From: JAOUEA01 sp041287635
GTDB taxonomy: Bacteria > Actinomycetota > UBA4738 > HRBIN12
Assembly (NCBI GenBank): GCA_041287635.1
Contig: JBGGNG010000186.1
Location: 20,969-84,968 of the forward strand
DNA: 64,000 nucleotides
Direction: 5' to 3'
Part shown: positions 50,729 to 59,191 of the stretch, in pieces
Layout of the letters: each line of letters starts with the position of its first letter
How positions within the stretch are numbered: the stretch's first letter is position 1
The notes under the pieces: model-generated
Databases searched by the model: none
What the model was told of the DNA's origin: nothing
The model's input: the letters and a program-made list of their open reading frames with translations, nothing else
Program-made: the position numbers and the translations under genes

Positions 50729-50901
50729 ACGCGTCGGTCGTCTCCTCGTTCGGTCGGGCGGGCCCTCCACCGGCTGACCTGGTCTTTTCCCCCACACTCG
50801 CCTGCGGGAGCGCTCGCCGCCCGGTCGCGAAGGACCGGGCGACTCCCACCCTCTCTCGCCCGAAGACGAGGCAGGACTTACATCTAAACCGCGCCATGCT
50901 C

Positions 50902-50918
50902 GGCGACCAAGGGTCGCC
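50902..50918 (-). terminator. Hairpin downstream of comF
   Basis: GGCGACC-AAG-GGTCGCC forms a perfect 7-bp stem immediately after the comF stop. There is no T tract, so it is a stem-only terminator or an mRNA-stabilising end. Confidence 0.5.
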
Positions 50919-51692
50919 TTACGTGGGTCGTTTCGCCCGCGGCTGGCATCGACTACCGGGGTCGTCCCCGGGCAACCACAGACCCGGACGAGGGCCCGGT
51001 CGAGTATAGGCAGGTCGATGGGTGCGCAGGAGCGCCCGTGCAGCCACCAGCAGCGAGACGCGCGACGCTCCGTGCGCGAGCAGAACCTCGGCGCACGCGG
51101 CGGCGGTCGCTCCGGTGGTGAGCACGTCGTCGACGAGGAGCACATGATCAGGCACGATCGCGCGATCGCGAGCGACGAACGATCCGCGCATCGCCGCTCG
51201 CCGCGCCTCAGCATCCCGTTTGGCCTGCGGACCGGTCGCGACGACCCGGCGAAGCAGCCGTCGCACCGGAAGCCCGGTCTCCCGGCCGACAGCCACCGCG
51301 AGCACCCGCGCCTGATCGAACCCCCGCTCAGCCTTCCGTCGCCTGGCGAGCGGCACCCATGTCACGACGTCGGCTCCCGGCGGAACGCACGTCGCCATCG
51401 CCGCGCCGAGCGCCCGGCCGACGCCTCGCACCCCCCCGTACTTGAGGTGATGGATCGAGGCTCGAGCCGGCCCCTCGAACGCGAACGGCGCCCGGGCATG
51501 CGCGATCTCCCCGGGTGGACACTCGCCGCATCCGGACACCTCAGCATCGGGGGTCGGGGCGCCACATCGTGCGCACCACGGGGGCGCCAGCGCGCGGAGG
51601 CCACGGGCGCATCGCTCACAGAACGGCCACGCGGGCGCGCCACACCCCGCGCAGCGCGGCGGGAAGACGACATCGAGCGCCCGGGTCAGCAC
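50919..51692 (-). CDS. comF: ComF-family phosphoribosyltransferase-like protein
   Basis: 257 residues. A zinc ribbon pair (CAGCGAPAWPFCERC and CARCGAPTPDAEVSGCGEC) precedes a phosphoribosyltransferase fold with the PRPP loop VLLVDDVLTTGATAAACAEVL. ComF proteins are needed for uptake of transforming DNA and bind PriA-like helicase; the transferase substrate is not known. Length is normal. The tail after RTHRPAYTRP is probably extra. It lies between ahcY and hpf, as in mycobacteria. Confidence 0.88.
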   Translation of the reverse strand: MLTRALDVVFPPRCAGCGAPAWPFCERCARGLRALAPPWCARCGAPTPDAEVSGCGECPPGEIAHARAPFAFEGPARASIHHLKYGGVRGVGRALGAAMATCVPPGADVVTWVPLARRRKAERGFDQARVLAVAVGRETGLPVRRLLRRVVATGPQAKRDAEARRAAMRGSFVARDRAIVPDHVLLVDDVLTTGATAAACAEVLLAHGASRVSLLVAARALLRTHRPAYTRPGPRPGLWLPGDDPGSRCQPRAKRPT

Positions 51693-51729
51693 GGACCGAC
51701 GATAGGGCCCGGGTGCGACACGAGGAGTG

Positions 51730-52356
51730 TCAGGGCAGATCGATCTCGATCGGTCGATCGGCCCCGCGAGCGGTGATCGCGAGCCGCACCTGGCTCTTCG
51801 CGGCCGGGTACGTCATCACGGTGCCTCGTCGCGACTCCTCGTCGAAGCCCTCGTCCACCAGGGGCAGCAACACGTCGTCCGCCGCGATCGAGAGGCCGAG
51901 CCGAGCCGGTGCCTCGTACGACACGCGGACGCCGTCGGGCGCGCAGTCGACCTGCAGGATCGTCACGGTCGTGGCTCCGGCCTCGATCGCGCGTCCGACC
52001 GACGCAGAACCCCGTCGCATGGAACCGCGAGGCCACGCCACGACGAACCGGTCGCCGGGATGCACCACCCCGGCGTCGCCGTCGATCGTGACGTCGAGCT
52101 CGAGGCGGTACCACCCGGGGGCCAGGTCGAGCAGCGGCACCTCGAACGGGACGAACAGGTCGAGGTGCGGCGCGACGTCGAGGGTCACCGGCTCGACCCC
52201 CATCGGCTGGCCTACCCGACCGGCGAGCTCGGCGACCCGGGCGGCCTCGATACGCACCTGATGCGGATCGGCGTCGTCCCCCCGCAGGACGAACGCGCCC
52301 TTGAGGGTTGCCGGGAACCGCTCGAAGTGCGCGCGGATCGAGACGCGGCCGTCCAC
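51730..52356 (-). CDS. Unrecognised 208-residue beta-rich protein
   Basis: No signal peptide or membrane helix. Two blocks of alternating hydrophobic strands are seen (VSIRAHFERFPATLKGAFVLRG and DLFVPFEVPLLDLAPGWYRLELDVTIDG in the first, TVTILQVDCAPDGVRVSYEAPARLGLSIAAD in the second), suggesting paired beta sandwiches. GTG 52356 begins 2 bases after the ahcY TAG, so it is co-transcribed with ahcY and should be part of the same unit. In mycobacteria the space between ahcY and comF holds mtrA, mtrB and lpqB; here only this gene. I do not recognise it. Confidence 0.7.
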   Translation of the reverse strand: MDGRVSIRAHFERFPATLKGAFVLRGDDADPHQVRIEAARVAELAGRVGQPMGVEPVTLDVAPHLDLFVPFEVPLLDLAPGWYRLELDVTIDGDAGVVHPGDRFVVAWPRGSMRRGSASVGRAIEAGATTVTILQVDCAPDGVRVSYEAPARLGLSIAADDVLLPLVDEGFDEESRRGTVMTYPAAKSQVRLAITARGADRPIEIDLP

Positions 52357-52358
52357 GG

Positions 52359-53615
52359 CTAGGTGCCCTGTTCCCAGCTGTGCAGGTAGTGCTCCTGCTC
52401 AGCCGTGAGCTCGTCGATCTCCACGCCCATGGCCCGAAGCTTCAGGCGCGCCACGTCCTTGTCGATCTCGACCGGCACCGGGTACACGCGCGGATCGAGC
52501 GTCCCGCGCTGTCCGACCACCCACTCGGCGGCAAGCGCCTGGTTCGCGAACGACATGTCCATCACCGCCGCAGGATGCCCCTCGGCGGCCGAGAGGTTCA
52601 CGAGGCGCCCCTCCCCGAGCAGGTAGATGCGGCGGCCGTCGGCGAACGTGTACTCGTCGACGAACTCCCGGATCCGACGTGTCCCGCCGGTGCCGAGCGA
52701 GGCGAGCGCCGGCTTGTCGATCTCCACGTCGAAGTGCCCGGAGTTCGCGAGCATCGCCCCGTCCTTCAGGAGCTCCATGTGGTCGCGGCCGATCACGGTC
52801 GTGTCGCCCGTCACCGTGATGAAGATGTCGCCGATGCGGGCCGCGTCGCGCAGCGGCATCACCCGGTACCCCTCCATCACGGCCTCGATCGCCGCCGTCG
52901 GGTCGACCTCGGTCACGATCACGTGCGCACCCATGCCTCGGGCCCGTGAGGCGACCCCGCGCCCACACATGCCGTAGCCGCAGACGACGATCGTGCGCCC
53001 CGCCAGCAATCGGTTCGTCGCACGCATGATCGCGTCGATCGTCGACTGGCCGGTGCCGAAGCGGTTGTCGAAGAGGTGCTTCGTGTCGGCGTCGTTCACG
53101 CTCACGATCGGATACTTCAACGCGCCGTCACTCGCCATCGCCCGCAACCGGATCACGCCCGTCGTGGTCTCCTCCGTGCCACCGATGATCTCGTCGATCT
53201 GGTCGACGCGCTCCTTGTGCAGCACGCTCACCATGTCGGCCCCGTCGTCCATCGTGATGTTGGGTCTGATGTCGAGCACCGCGTTGATGTGCTTGAAGAA
53301 CGTGTCGGTGTCCTCGCCCCTGATCGCGAAGGTGTCGATGCCGGCTTCGACCAGGGCGGCCGCCACGTCGTCCTGGGTCGAGAGCGGGTTCGAAGCGCAC
53401 AGGGCCACGTGAGCGCCACCGGCCTGCAGGGTGAGCATCAGGTTCGCCGTCTCGGTCGTCACGTGCAGGCACGCCCCGATGCGGATGCCCTCGAGCGGCT
53501 TCTCCTTCTCGAAGCGCTCCTTGATCAGGGCGGTCACCGGCATCTCGGCCCCCGCCCACTCGATCCGCTCCCGGCCACCAGCCGCGAGACTCATGTCACG
53601 CACGTCGTTCGTCAC
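52359..53615 (-). CDS. ahcY: Adenosylhomocysteinase, short type
   Basis: 418 residues. It splits S-adenosylhomocysteine to adenosine and homocysteine, removing the inhibitor of methyltransferases. Motifs: LHVTTETANLMLTL, NDADTKHLFDNRFGTGQSTIDAIMR, VVCGYGMCGRGVASRARGMGAHVIVTE (NAD-binding) and NSGHFDVEID. It lacks the insert and the C-terminal KPDHYRY tail of typical bacterial enzymes of about 490 residues and ends in HSWEQGT, like archaeal and Thermotoga forms. GTG 53615 has AGGAG 7 bases upstream. It follows punA by 13 bases, so adenosine formed can be passed on for salvage. Confidence 0.93.
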   Translation of the reverse strand: MTNDVRDMSLAAGGRERIEWAGAEMPVTALIKERFEKEKPLEGIRIGACLHVTTETANLMLTLQAGGAHVALCASNPLSTQDDVAAALVEAGIDTFAIRGEDTDTFFKHINAVLDIRPNITMDDGADMVSVLHKERVDQIDEIIGGTEETTTGVIRLRAMASDGALKYPIVSVNDADTKHLFDNRFGTGQSTIDAIMRATNRLLAGRTIVVCGYGMCGRGVASRARGMGAHVIVTEVDPTAAIEAVMEGYRVMPLRDAARIGDIFITVTGDTTVIGRDHMELLKDGAMLANSGHFDVEIDKPALASLGTGGTRRIREFVDEYTFADGRRIYLLGEGRLVNLSAAEGHPAAVMDMSFANQALAAEWVVGQRGTLDPRVYPVPVEIDKDVARLKLRAMGVEIDELTAEQEHYLHSWEQGT

Positions 53616-53628
53616 CGTCGTTCTCCTC

Positions 53629-54459
53629 TCACAAGCGCGGGAACAGATCGACGAGCAATCTGCCCACCGCCACCGCGGTCTCGTTCGATACGCGGACGAC
53701 CTCCTCGTGCTCGATGTGCTCGCCGAACGCATTCGTGAGCGAGCAGATCCCGAGCACCCGCATCTCGAGCGCGGTCGCCGGCAGCGCCTCGGGCACCATC
53801 GACATCCCGACGACCGTCGCCCCGGCAGCCTGGAGCATCCTCACTTCCGTGGGGGTCTCGTACGCCGGCCCGCTCATCGCCGCATACACCCCGATCGACG
53901 ACGCGATGCCGAGCGCCTGCGCCCGCTCGAAGGCGAGATCCCGCAGGGCTTCGTCGTAGACCCCCGTGGTGCTGATGAACGTGGGCATGCCGTCTGGATA
54001 TCGCCACCCGCGGAGCGGCGCCACTCCCATCATGTTGAGGTGGTCGCGCAGAATCACGAGGGTGCCGCCGGCCTCCCCGGGCACGAGCCCGCCCACGGCC
54101 GCCGTGAGCACCATGGTGTCGGCCCCGAGTTCCTTCGAGAGGCGGGGTAACAACGCCGGCACGTCCATGCCATGGCCCTCGTAGAAGTGGACTCGGCCGA
54201 AGAACGCGGCAACCGGCACGCTCGCGAGGTGGCCGAGCACCAACTTGCCCGCGTGTCCAGGAACCCCGGAGGGCGGGAAGCCCGGAAGGTCCGTGAAGGA
54301 GAAGCTCGCCGTCTCGATCAGCGCGTCACCGAGAGCCGGACCGAGCCCTGAGCCCAGCACGACCCCGGCGCGTGGCTCGAGGTCGGTCGCCGATCGCACG
54401 ACCGCCGCAGCCTGCGCGGCGAGGTCGTCTCCGGGTCCCGGCGCTCCTTGCCCGCTCAT
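53629..54459 (-). CDS. punA: Purine nucleoside phosphorylase (trimeric type)
   Basis: 276 residues. VVLGSGLGPALGD (phosphate loop), FPPSGVPGHAGKLVLG, GRVHFYEGHGM, LTAAVGGLVPG, SGPAYETPTEVRML and SLTNAFGEHIEH are trimeric PNP/MTAP motifs; the Asn after SLT (TNAFG) fits a 6-oxopurine PNP more than MTA phosphorylase, which carries Asp there. The ATG overlaps the stop of the TobH-like gene (ATGA). With ahcY it clears nucleosides from methylation cycles. Confidence 0.88.
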   Translation of the reverse strand: MSGQGAPGPGDDLAAQAAAVVRSATDLEPRAGVVLGSGLGPALGDALIETASFSFTDLPGFPPSGVPGHAGKLVLGHLASVPVAAFFGRVHFYEGHGMDVPALLPRLSKELGADTMVLTAAVGGLVPGEAGGTLVILRDHLNMMGVAPLRGWRYPDGMPTFISTTGVYDEALRDLAFERAQALGIASSIGVYAAMSGPAYETPTEVRMLQAAGATVVGMSMVPEALPATALEMRVLGICSLTNAFGEHIEHEEVVRVSNETAVAVGRLLVDLFPRL

Positions 54460-55523
54460 CGCGACCGGGCTCCATCGAGGAACGACTTCAGTCGGTCGAT
54501 CGCCAGGATCGGCGAAGGATCGACGCCCCGGCGCAGGCCCACGTAGCAGCTCACGAAGTCGCCCATGATCGCAAGCGACATGAAGCGTGCGAGCACGCTC
54601 CGCCCGGTCGCCCAGACCTCCTCGGTGATCACCCCGGCGTCGCGGGCGATCTCGAGGGAGATCGGGAACCGCACCGCCACGTCCTCGTGTTCCCCCTCGT
54701 GCCGAAGCGCCACGACGAAGGATGAGGCGCCGCCGTCGGCGTGCCACCCGACGACCTCGTTGTGGTTGAGCTCGGGCAGGGCTGCCGACCAGGCGGGCAC
54801 CTTCCCGTTCTCGTTCAACTGAGTCTTCCACCGTGCGGCGGCGACCGCACCGAGGCCGTCGGCGCCCCAGACGACCGGTTGACGATGCCCGATGCGCTCG
54901 GCGAGGGCCTTCGCTTCGTTGCGCTCCGTCGGCCGATCAGGCCCGAACACCTCGACGAGCTGGTCGAGCTCGCCGGTCGCCTCGTCGACGTCGCCGGCGA
55001 GACTCGGCAAGAGCCCCACTGCCTCCATCGCCCCGAGCAGCGACAACGCGAGGTAGCCGAGCGCCGCTCGAGGCATGAACCCACCGGGGATGCGAACGAC
55101 CCCGAGCCCGAGCTCGTCTGCGCGGGCGGCCAGCGTGCCACCCGAGGTGATCGGCAGCACGCGGCACCCGCGGGCGACCGCCTCCTCGAAGCTCGCCAGC
55201 GTCTCGGCCGTGTTCCCGGAGTAGGACGAGACCACGACCAGCGTGCGCGGCCCGGCGTACGCGGGGAGCTGAGGGCTCCGGTTCACGTCGACCGGCACGA
55301 TGAGCCGATCGCGGAAGAGCGACCGGAGCACGTCGCCGGCGACGGCCGAGCCCCCCATGCCGCAGAACGTCACGGCCGTCACGCCGTCAGCAGATGCCAG
55401 GCCATCGGCCTCCACACCGGCCGCGTAGCCCTCGCGTGCGTGTCGTGGCATCGAGGCCACCGCGCCGAGCATCTCGCCCGCGTCGAGGGCCTGGATCGCC
55501 TCGACGTCGTTCAGATCGGTCAC
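54456..55523 (-). CDS. TobH-like SIS-domain phosphoglucose/phosphomannose isomerase family protein
   Basis: 355 residues. The N-terminal SIS domain reads FCGMGGSAVAGDVL and VVVSSYSGNTAETLASFEEAVARG, binding the sugar phosphate. The C-terminal half belongs to the bifunctional PGI/PMI group; ARWKTQLNENGKVPAWSAALPELNHNEVVGW contains the conserved Glu and His for isomerisation. It is the ortholog by place of the mycobacterial gene beside manB, probably supplying mannose-6-phosphate. GTG 55523 overlaps the Trm112 stop by four bases, and its own stop overlaps punA. Confidence 0.85.
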   Translation of the reverse strand: MTDLNDVEAIQALDAGEMLGAVASMPRHAREGYAAGVEADGLASADGVTAVTFCGMGGSAVAGDVLRSLFRDRLIVPVDVNRSPQLPAYAGPRTLVVVSSYSGNTAETLASFEEAVARGCRVLPITSGGTLAARADELGLGVVRIPGGFMPRAALGYLALSLLGAMEAVGLLPSLAGDVDEATGELDQLVEVFGPDRPTERNEAKALAERIGHRQPVVWGADGLGAVAAARWKTQLNENGKVPAWSAALPELNHNEVVGWHADGGASSFVVALRHEGEHEDVAVRFPISLEIARDAGVITEEVWATGRSVLARFMSLAIMGDFVSCYVGLRRGVDPSPILAIDRLKSFLDGARSR

Positions 55524-55756
55524 CTGGCCCCCGGCTTCTGGCCCGGCTTCTGGCCCGGCTTCTGGCCCGGCTTCTGGCCCGGCTTCTGGCCCGGCTTCTC
55601 GGCCTCGTCGATCAACATCACCGGGATGTCGTCGCGGATCGGGTACCGATATCCGCACGTGGCGCAGACGAGCACCTGATCGGCCTCGCGATAGTCGAGA
55701 TCGCCCCGGTCGTTGGGGCACACAAGGATCTCCAGCAGCTGAGGATCGAGGGTCAC
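55520..55756 (-). CDS. Trm112-family small zinc-binding protein with KPGQ repeat tail
   Basis: 78 residues. The Trm112 core LLEILVCPNDRGDLDYREADQVLVCATCGYRYPIRDDIPVML fits the family; of the usual four cysteines CxxC...CxxC, the first pair is CPND (one Cys), so the zinc site may have three ligands. After LIDEAE comes KPGQ five times, then KPGAR. The tail is encoded by a 12-bp tandem repeat and absent from typical family members (about 55-60 residues). Trm112-like proteins partner methyltransferases. It overlaps the next gene (GTGA). Confidence 0.85.
   Translation of the reverse strand: MTLDPQLLEILVCPNDRGDLDYREADQVLVCATCGYRYPIRDDIPVMLIDEAEKPGQKPGQKPGQKPGQKPGQKPGAR
55529..55597 (-). repeat. 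12-bp tandem repeat (AAGCCGGGCCAG) x5.75
   Basis: Five exact 12-bp units plus a degenerate part, in frame, encoding KPGQ. It lies at the 3' end of the Trm112 gene and directly before the overlapping start of the next gene. Slippage would change the tail by four residues per unit without breaking the coupling. Confidence 0.95.
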
Positions 55757-55784
55757 GATGCCTCCTTCTCGTCGGGGGCAGGTC

Positions 55785-57137
55785 TCACGCGTCGCCGTCG
55801 CCTCGGATCAACGCGAGCACCTCGGCCGTCTTCTCGGCCAGCAGTTCGGGGGTACGCGCCTCCGCGTTGAGCCTGAGCAGCGGCTCGGTGTTCGACGGGC
55901 GCACGTTGCACCACCAGTCGTCGAACTCTACTGTCAGGCCGTCGAGCCGATCCTGACGACCGTCCGCGTAGTGGGAGGAGATCGCCTCGATGCGACCCTG
56001 CTGATCATCGACGACCGAGTTGATCTCGCCCGAGTCCGAGTAGCGGCGCAACGGGGCCAAGAGCTCCGACAGCGGACGATCGGCCTTGGAGAGCTCTCCC
56101 AGCGCGGCGACCGCCGCGATCAGCCCCGAGTCGGCGCGGTAGTTGTCACGGAAGTAGTAATGCCCGGAGTGCTCCCCGCCGAAGATCGCCCCGGTCTCGG
56201 CCATCACCTGCTTGATGAACGAGTGACCGACCCGGGTGCGTACCGGCTCCCCGCCGTTCTCGCGGATCACCTCGGGCACGGTCCACGAGCAGATCAGGTT
56301 GTGCACGATCTTCGCGCCCGGCTCACGCTCGAGCATCGCGATCGCGACGAGGGCCGTGAGCAGCGAGCCGCTCACGTCGTGGGCCTGCTCGTCGATCAGG
56401 AACACGCGGTCCGCATCGCCGTCGAAAGCGAGCCCGATGTCGGCGCTGTGCTCGAGCACGGCGGCCTTCAGGTCCCTCTGGTTCTCGGGATCGATCGGGT
56501 CCGCGGGATGGTTCGGGAACGTGCCGTCGAGCTCGGGGTAGAGATGGTGGAGGGTGACGGGCAGCCTCGACATCACGGCGGGCACCACCAGGCCACCCAT
56601 GCCGTTGGCCGTGTCGGCGACGATCGTCAACGGCCGCATCGCCTCCACGTCGACGAACGAGAGCACGTGCTCTACATAGGCACCGAGCAGGTCGCGATCG
56701 TGTACCGAACCCCGGGGAGCCGAGGCCGGCGGCGTTCCCTGTTCGACGATCGAGCGGATCTCGCGGAGCCCGGTCTCCTCTCCGACGGGCCTCGCGCCCG
56801 CAAGGCAGAACTTCATGCCGTTGTACTGCTTGGGGTTGTGACTCGCCGTGAGCATGATCCCCGGCATGTCGAGCGAGCCGGACGCGAAGTAGAGCAGGTC
56901 GGTCGACGCGAGCCCGAGGTCGACCACATCGACGCCACGGGCGGTGGCGCCGTCGGCGATCGCCGCGGCGAGCTCTGGGGAGCTCAACCGGCAGTCGCGA
57001 CCGACCACGATGCTCGGCGCGCCACTCCAAGCGGCGAACGCCGCCCCGATGTCGCGGACCAGGTCGGCGTCGAGGTCGTCGGGCACGACCCCGCGGACGT
57101 CGTACGCCTTGAAGATGCGGTCGAGGTCGCTGGGCAC
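55785..57137 (-). CDS. manB: Phosphomannomutase/phosphoglucomutase
   Basis: 450 residues. Catalytic Ser in TASHNPKQYNGMK, metal loop AFDGDADRVFLID, sugar loop GGEHSGHYYF and phosphate loop RPSNTEPLLRL are all intact. It interconverts mannose-6-P and mannose-1-P (or glucose forms) for mannosylated lipids and GDP-mannose. GTG 57137 fits the family start (SDLDRIFKAYDVRG) and follows TAACAT by 6 bases. The TobH-like isomerase two genes on would feed it. Confidence 0.93.
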   Translation of the reverse strand: MPSDLDRIFKAYDVRGVVPDDLDADLVRDIGAAFAAWSGAPSIVVGRDCRLSSPELAAAIADGATARGVDVVDLGLASTDLLYFASGSLDMPGIMLTASHNPKQYNGMKFCLAGARPVGEETGLREIRSIVEQGTPPASAPRGSVHDRDLLGAYVEHVLSFVDVEAMRPLTIVADTANGMGGLVVPAVMSRLPVTLHHLYPELDGTFPNHPADPIDPENQRDLKAAVLEHSADIGLAFDGDADRVFLIDEQAHDVSGSLLTALVAIAMLEREPGAKIVHNLICSWTVPEVIRENGGEPVRTRVGHSFIKQVMAETGAIFGGEHSGHYYFRDNYRADSGLIAAVAALGELSKADRPLSELLAPLRRYSDSGEINSVVDDQQGRIEAISSHYADGRQDRLDGLTVEFDDWWCNVRPSNTEPLLRLNAEARTPELLAEKTAEVLALIRGDGDA

Positions 57138-57143
57138 GCCCGC

Positions 57144-57149
57144 ATGTTA
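57144..57149 (-). promoter_or_regulatory. Putative -10 box (TAACAT), leaderless start at 57137
   Basis: TAACAT with a 6-base spacer to GTG 57137 of manB. Confidence 0.5.
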
Positions 57150-57213
57150 CGGGCGCACGGCAAGGGCGTCAGGCGGACGCGTCGAGGGGTGGATGAGGGC
57201 GACGCGCGAGGCG

Positions 57214-57396
57214 TCACTTCTCGACGACGAGTCCGATCACCGACGCCAGCGGCACCTCGTCGCCGTCGCGGTACCACCACTTCGCCTCGCAGTGATGACA
57301 CGTGCGGAACGACAGATCTCGGCCGCCGACCGCCATCGAGATCGCGATGAGGTCGCCGGTGCGGCACTGGGGGCAGGTTCCGGTTTCCATGCCCAT
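57214..57396 (-). CDS. Small zinc-ribbon protein, conserved upstream of manB
   Basis: 60 residues: MGMETGTCPQCRTGDL, then RTCHHCEAKWWYRDG, two CxxC-type pairs forming a zinc ribbon, and a short hydrophobic end (LASVIGLVVEK). Actinobacteria keep a protein of this type between DUF3499 and manB; its role is unknown. Met 57396 or 57390 may be used; CGGAGC lies upstream. TATGGT about 25 bases ahead may be its -10 box. Confidence 0.75.
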   Translation of the reverse strand: MGMETGTCPQCRTGDLIAISMAVGGRDLSFRTCHHCEAKWWYRDGDEVPLASVIGLVVEK

Positions 57397-57558
57397 AGGT
57401 TCGGCTCCGGGAAGGGCCGGAGACCATAGCACCCTGCGGTGGTTTCCCTGGCCACGCTGAGCGGCCCCTGTCGTGGCCCACACCTCACGGTTGCACACCC
57501 CATCGGGGGGACAGTCGCTCGCGGGGCGGCCGACGGGAACGACCGCCTGCGGGGGAAG

Positions 57559-57789
57559 TCAGACGGCCAGGGCGGCCGATTCCGTCTGCGGGATCGTCAC
57601 GACACGTTCATCGCTCACGGTCCAGCCGACGGGTGGCGTCAGGCGTTCGACGTGCTCGCGGCACAGATCGAGCAGGTTGCGATCGCGTTCGGCGACGAGT
57701 TCACCGATCGCGACCTCACGCCCGGCGTATCGGAGGGAAACGGTGGCTACGGGCTCGGCGTCACATCGCATCTTCGCGCAGGTTCGCAT
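57559..57789 (-). CDS. DUF3499-family protein
   Basis: 76 residues. MRTCAKMRCDAEPVATVSLRYAGREVAIGEL and LLDLCREHVERLTPPVGW are the DUF3499 features: a Cys pair at the start and a Cys-x2-His later, probably a zinc site. Found only in actinobacteria and, as here, close upstream of manB. The whiB gene that often lies beside it in other genomes is absent from the 214 bases upstream. Confidence 0.85.
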   Translation of the reverse strand: MRTCAKMRCDAEPVATVSLRYAGREVAIGELVAERDRNLLDLCREHVERLTPPVGWTVSDERVVTIPQTESAALAV

Positions 57790-58003
57790 CGCGCCGAAGC
57801 GTAAATGACATGCGTGTGATCTCCAAGCATCTCCGCCGGATACGTCTGCCGTCAGCGACAGCGGGGCGGAACAGAGATGTACCCCGCAGTGGCGCTCCGG
57901 TTTCCCTTCGCGTCGCTACGGGGTACTCCTGAACCCTACGTCGCCCGGCCCGGCTTCGACAATGCCGAGAGCGCAAGAAGTGTGACAAGAATCGCGGCGG
58001 CGT

Positions 58004-59122
58004 TCAGACGTTGACCGACGCCGGCGTGTCGCCCTCGACCGCGTCACCGGGGCGCGCGCCGACAACGATCACGCGAGTGCCGACGTCGACCATGGGATAC
58101 AACTCCTCGATCTCCCAGTTGTGCATCCGGATGCATCCGTGCGACGCGTAGGTGCCGATCGAGCTGTCGGCAGGGGTCCCGTGGATGCGGATCAATCCCG
58201 GGGCCGTGATGTAGAGAGCGCGGGTGCCCATCGGAGCAGTCGGCCCGCCGGGCACGATCGCGGGAAGATCGGCGCCCCAACTGTCGAGGGCGGGGTTGTA
58301 CCAGGTGGGATTCACCGCCTTGCGGTAGAGGTTCCAGTCCCCCTGGGGGGTGGTCCACCCCGGCATCGCGGTCGCGACCGACCACGTCCGCAGCACGTCG
58401 AATCCGTCGTAGAGGTACAGCTTGTTCTGATCGACCCTGACGACGATCGTGCGCGGCATGTTCTTCTCGGAGACCTTGGGGCTCACCTTCAGCACGGGGA
58501 GTGAGACGTCGGAGGCCCCACCGGCCTCGAGCACCGAGCGAACCGCCGCGCGCGCCTCGACGAAGTCGAGCGCTCGACCGGGCGTGGGCTTCACGAAACG
58601 GACGTCACCGTCGTCGTACGTGATGTCGGCGTTCACCGGCTTCACGGCCACGTCTCGGGCGATGCGGCCGAGCACGGCGTCGACCCGCCCGTGGCCCGAG
58701 AACGACAGCTCGACCTCCTGCCCGACCGGATCGTCGTTGAACCGATGCCAGAAGCGGGAGAACGTACCCATCGACTCGCTCAGCCCGAGCGCCCTGTTGA
58801 CGGCGCCCACGGCGTTGGAGCGCTGGCCGAGCTCCTCGAGGGTGACCTTCCAGTTCTTCCCGCGCGCTCGGAGCTCGATCTGGCGTTGCAGCGCCACGAC
58901 GGCGGCGGAGCGAACCGCCTCGACCGCTTCGGCCTTGGTCATGCCGCCGACGTCGACGCCCGCGACCGTGACACCCGGGAGGATGCGGTCGGCGTGCGAT
59001 CGCTCGTACCGGTACGCGGAGTACGCGGCACCGCCGGCCGCGAGCACGAGCACACCTGCGACGATCGCGACGATCGCGATCGCGCGATGCTTCCGCGCGG
59101 GTGCGTGCGTTCCTTTGGCCAT
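58004..59122 (-). CDS. L,D-transpeptidase with peptidoglycan-binding-like domains
   Basis: 372 residues. A basic start and one helix (AIAIVAIVAGVLVLAAGGAAYSAY) anchor it; the middle part (ILPGVTVAGVDVGGMTKAEAVEAVR) is the PG_binding_4/VanW-like repeat, in two copies. The YkuD domain follows: RTIVVRVDQNKLYLYDG, IRIHGTPADSSIG and ASHGCIRMHNWEIEELYPMV with the catalytic His and Cys. It forms 3-3 or other L,D cross-links in the wall. ATG 59122 is the start before the basic residues. It stands alone. Confidence 0.92.
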   Translation of the reverse strand: MAKGTHAPARKHRAIAIVAIVAGVLVLAAGGAAYSAYRYERSHADRILPGVTVAGVDVGGMTKAEAVEAVRSAAVVALQRQIELRARGKNWKVTLEELGQRSNAVGAVNRALGLSESMGTFSRFWHRFNDDPVGQEVELSFSGHGRVDAVLGRIARDVAVKPVNADITYDDGDVRFVKPTPGRALDFVEARAAVRSVLEAGGASDVSLPVLKVSPKVSEKNMPRTIVVRVDQNKLYLYDGFDVLRTWSVATAMPGWTTPQGDWNLYRKAVNPTWYNPALDSWGADLPAIVPGGPTAPMGTRALYITAPGLIRIHGTPADSSIGTYASHGCIRMHNWEIEELYPMVDVGTRVIVVGARPGDAVEGDTPASVNV

Positions 59123-59191
59123 AGTGATGTGTCCGTGCGGCGACGGACCGGAACATGATACGCGACAGCGCATCGGGCTCCAGTCGGCCGA

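Noticed and set aside
55529..55597. A regulatory repeat upstream of the TobH-like gene
   Set aside because: It is coding and in frame in Trm112; a regulatory role is possible but not needed.
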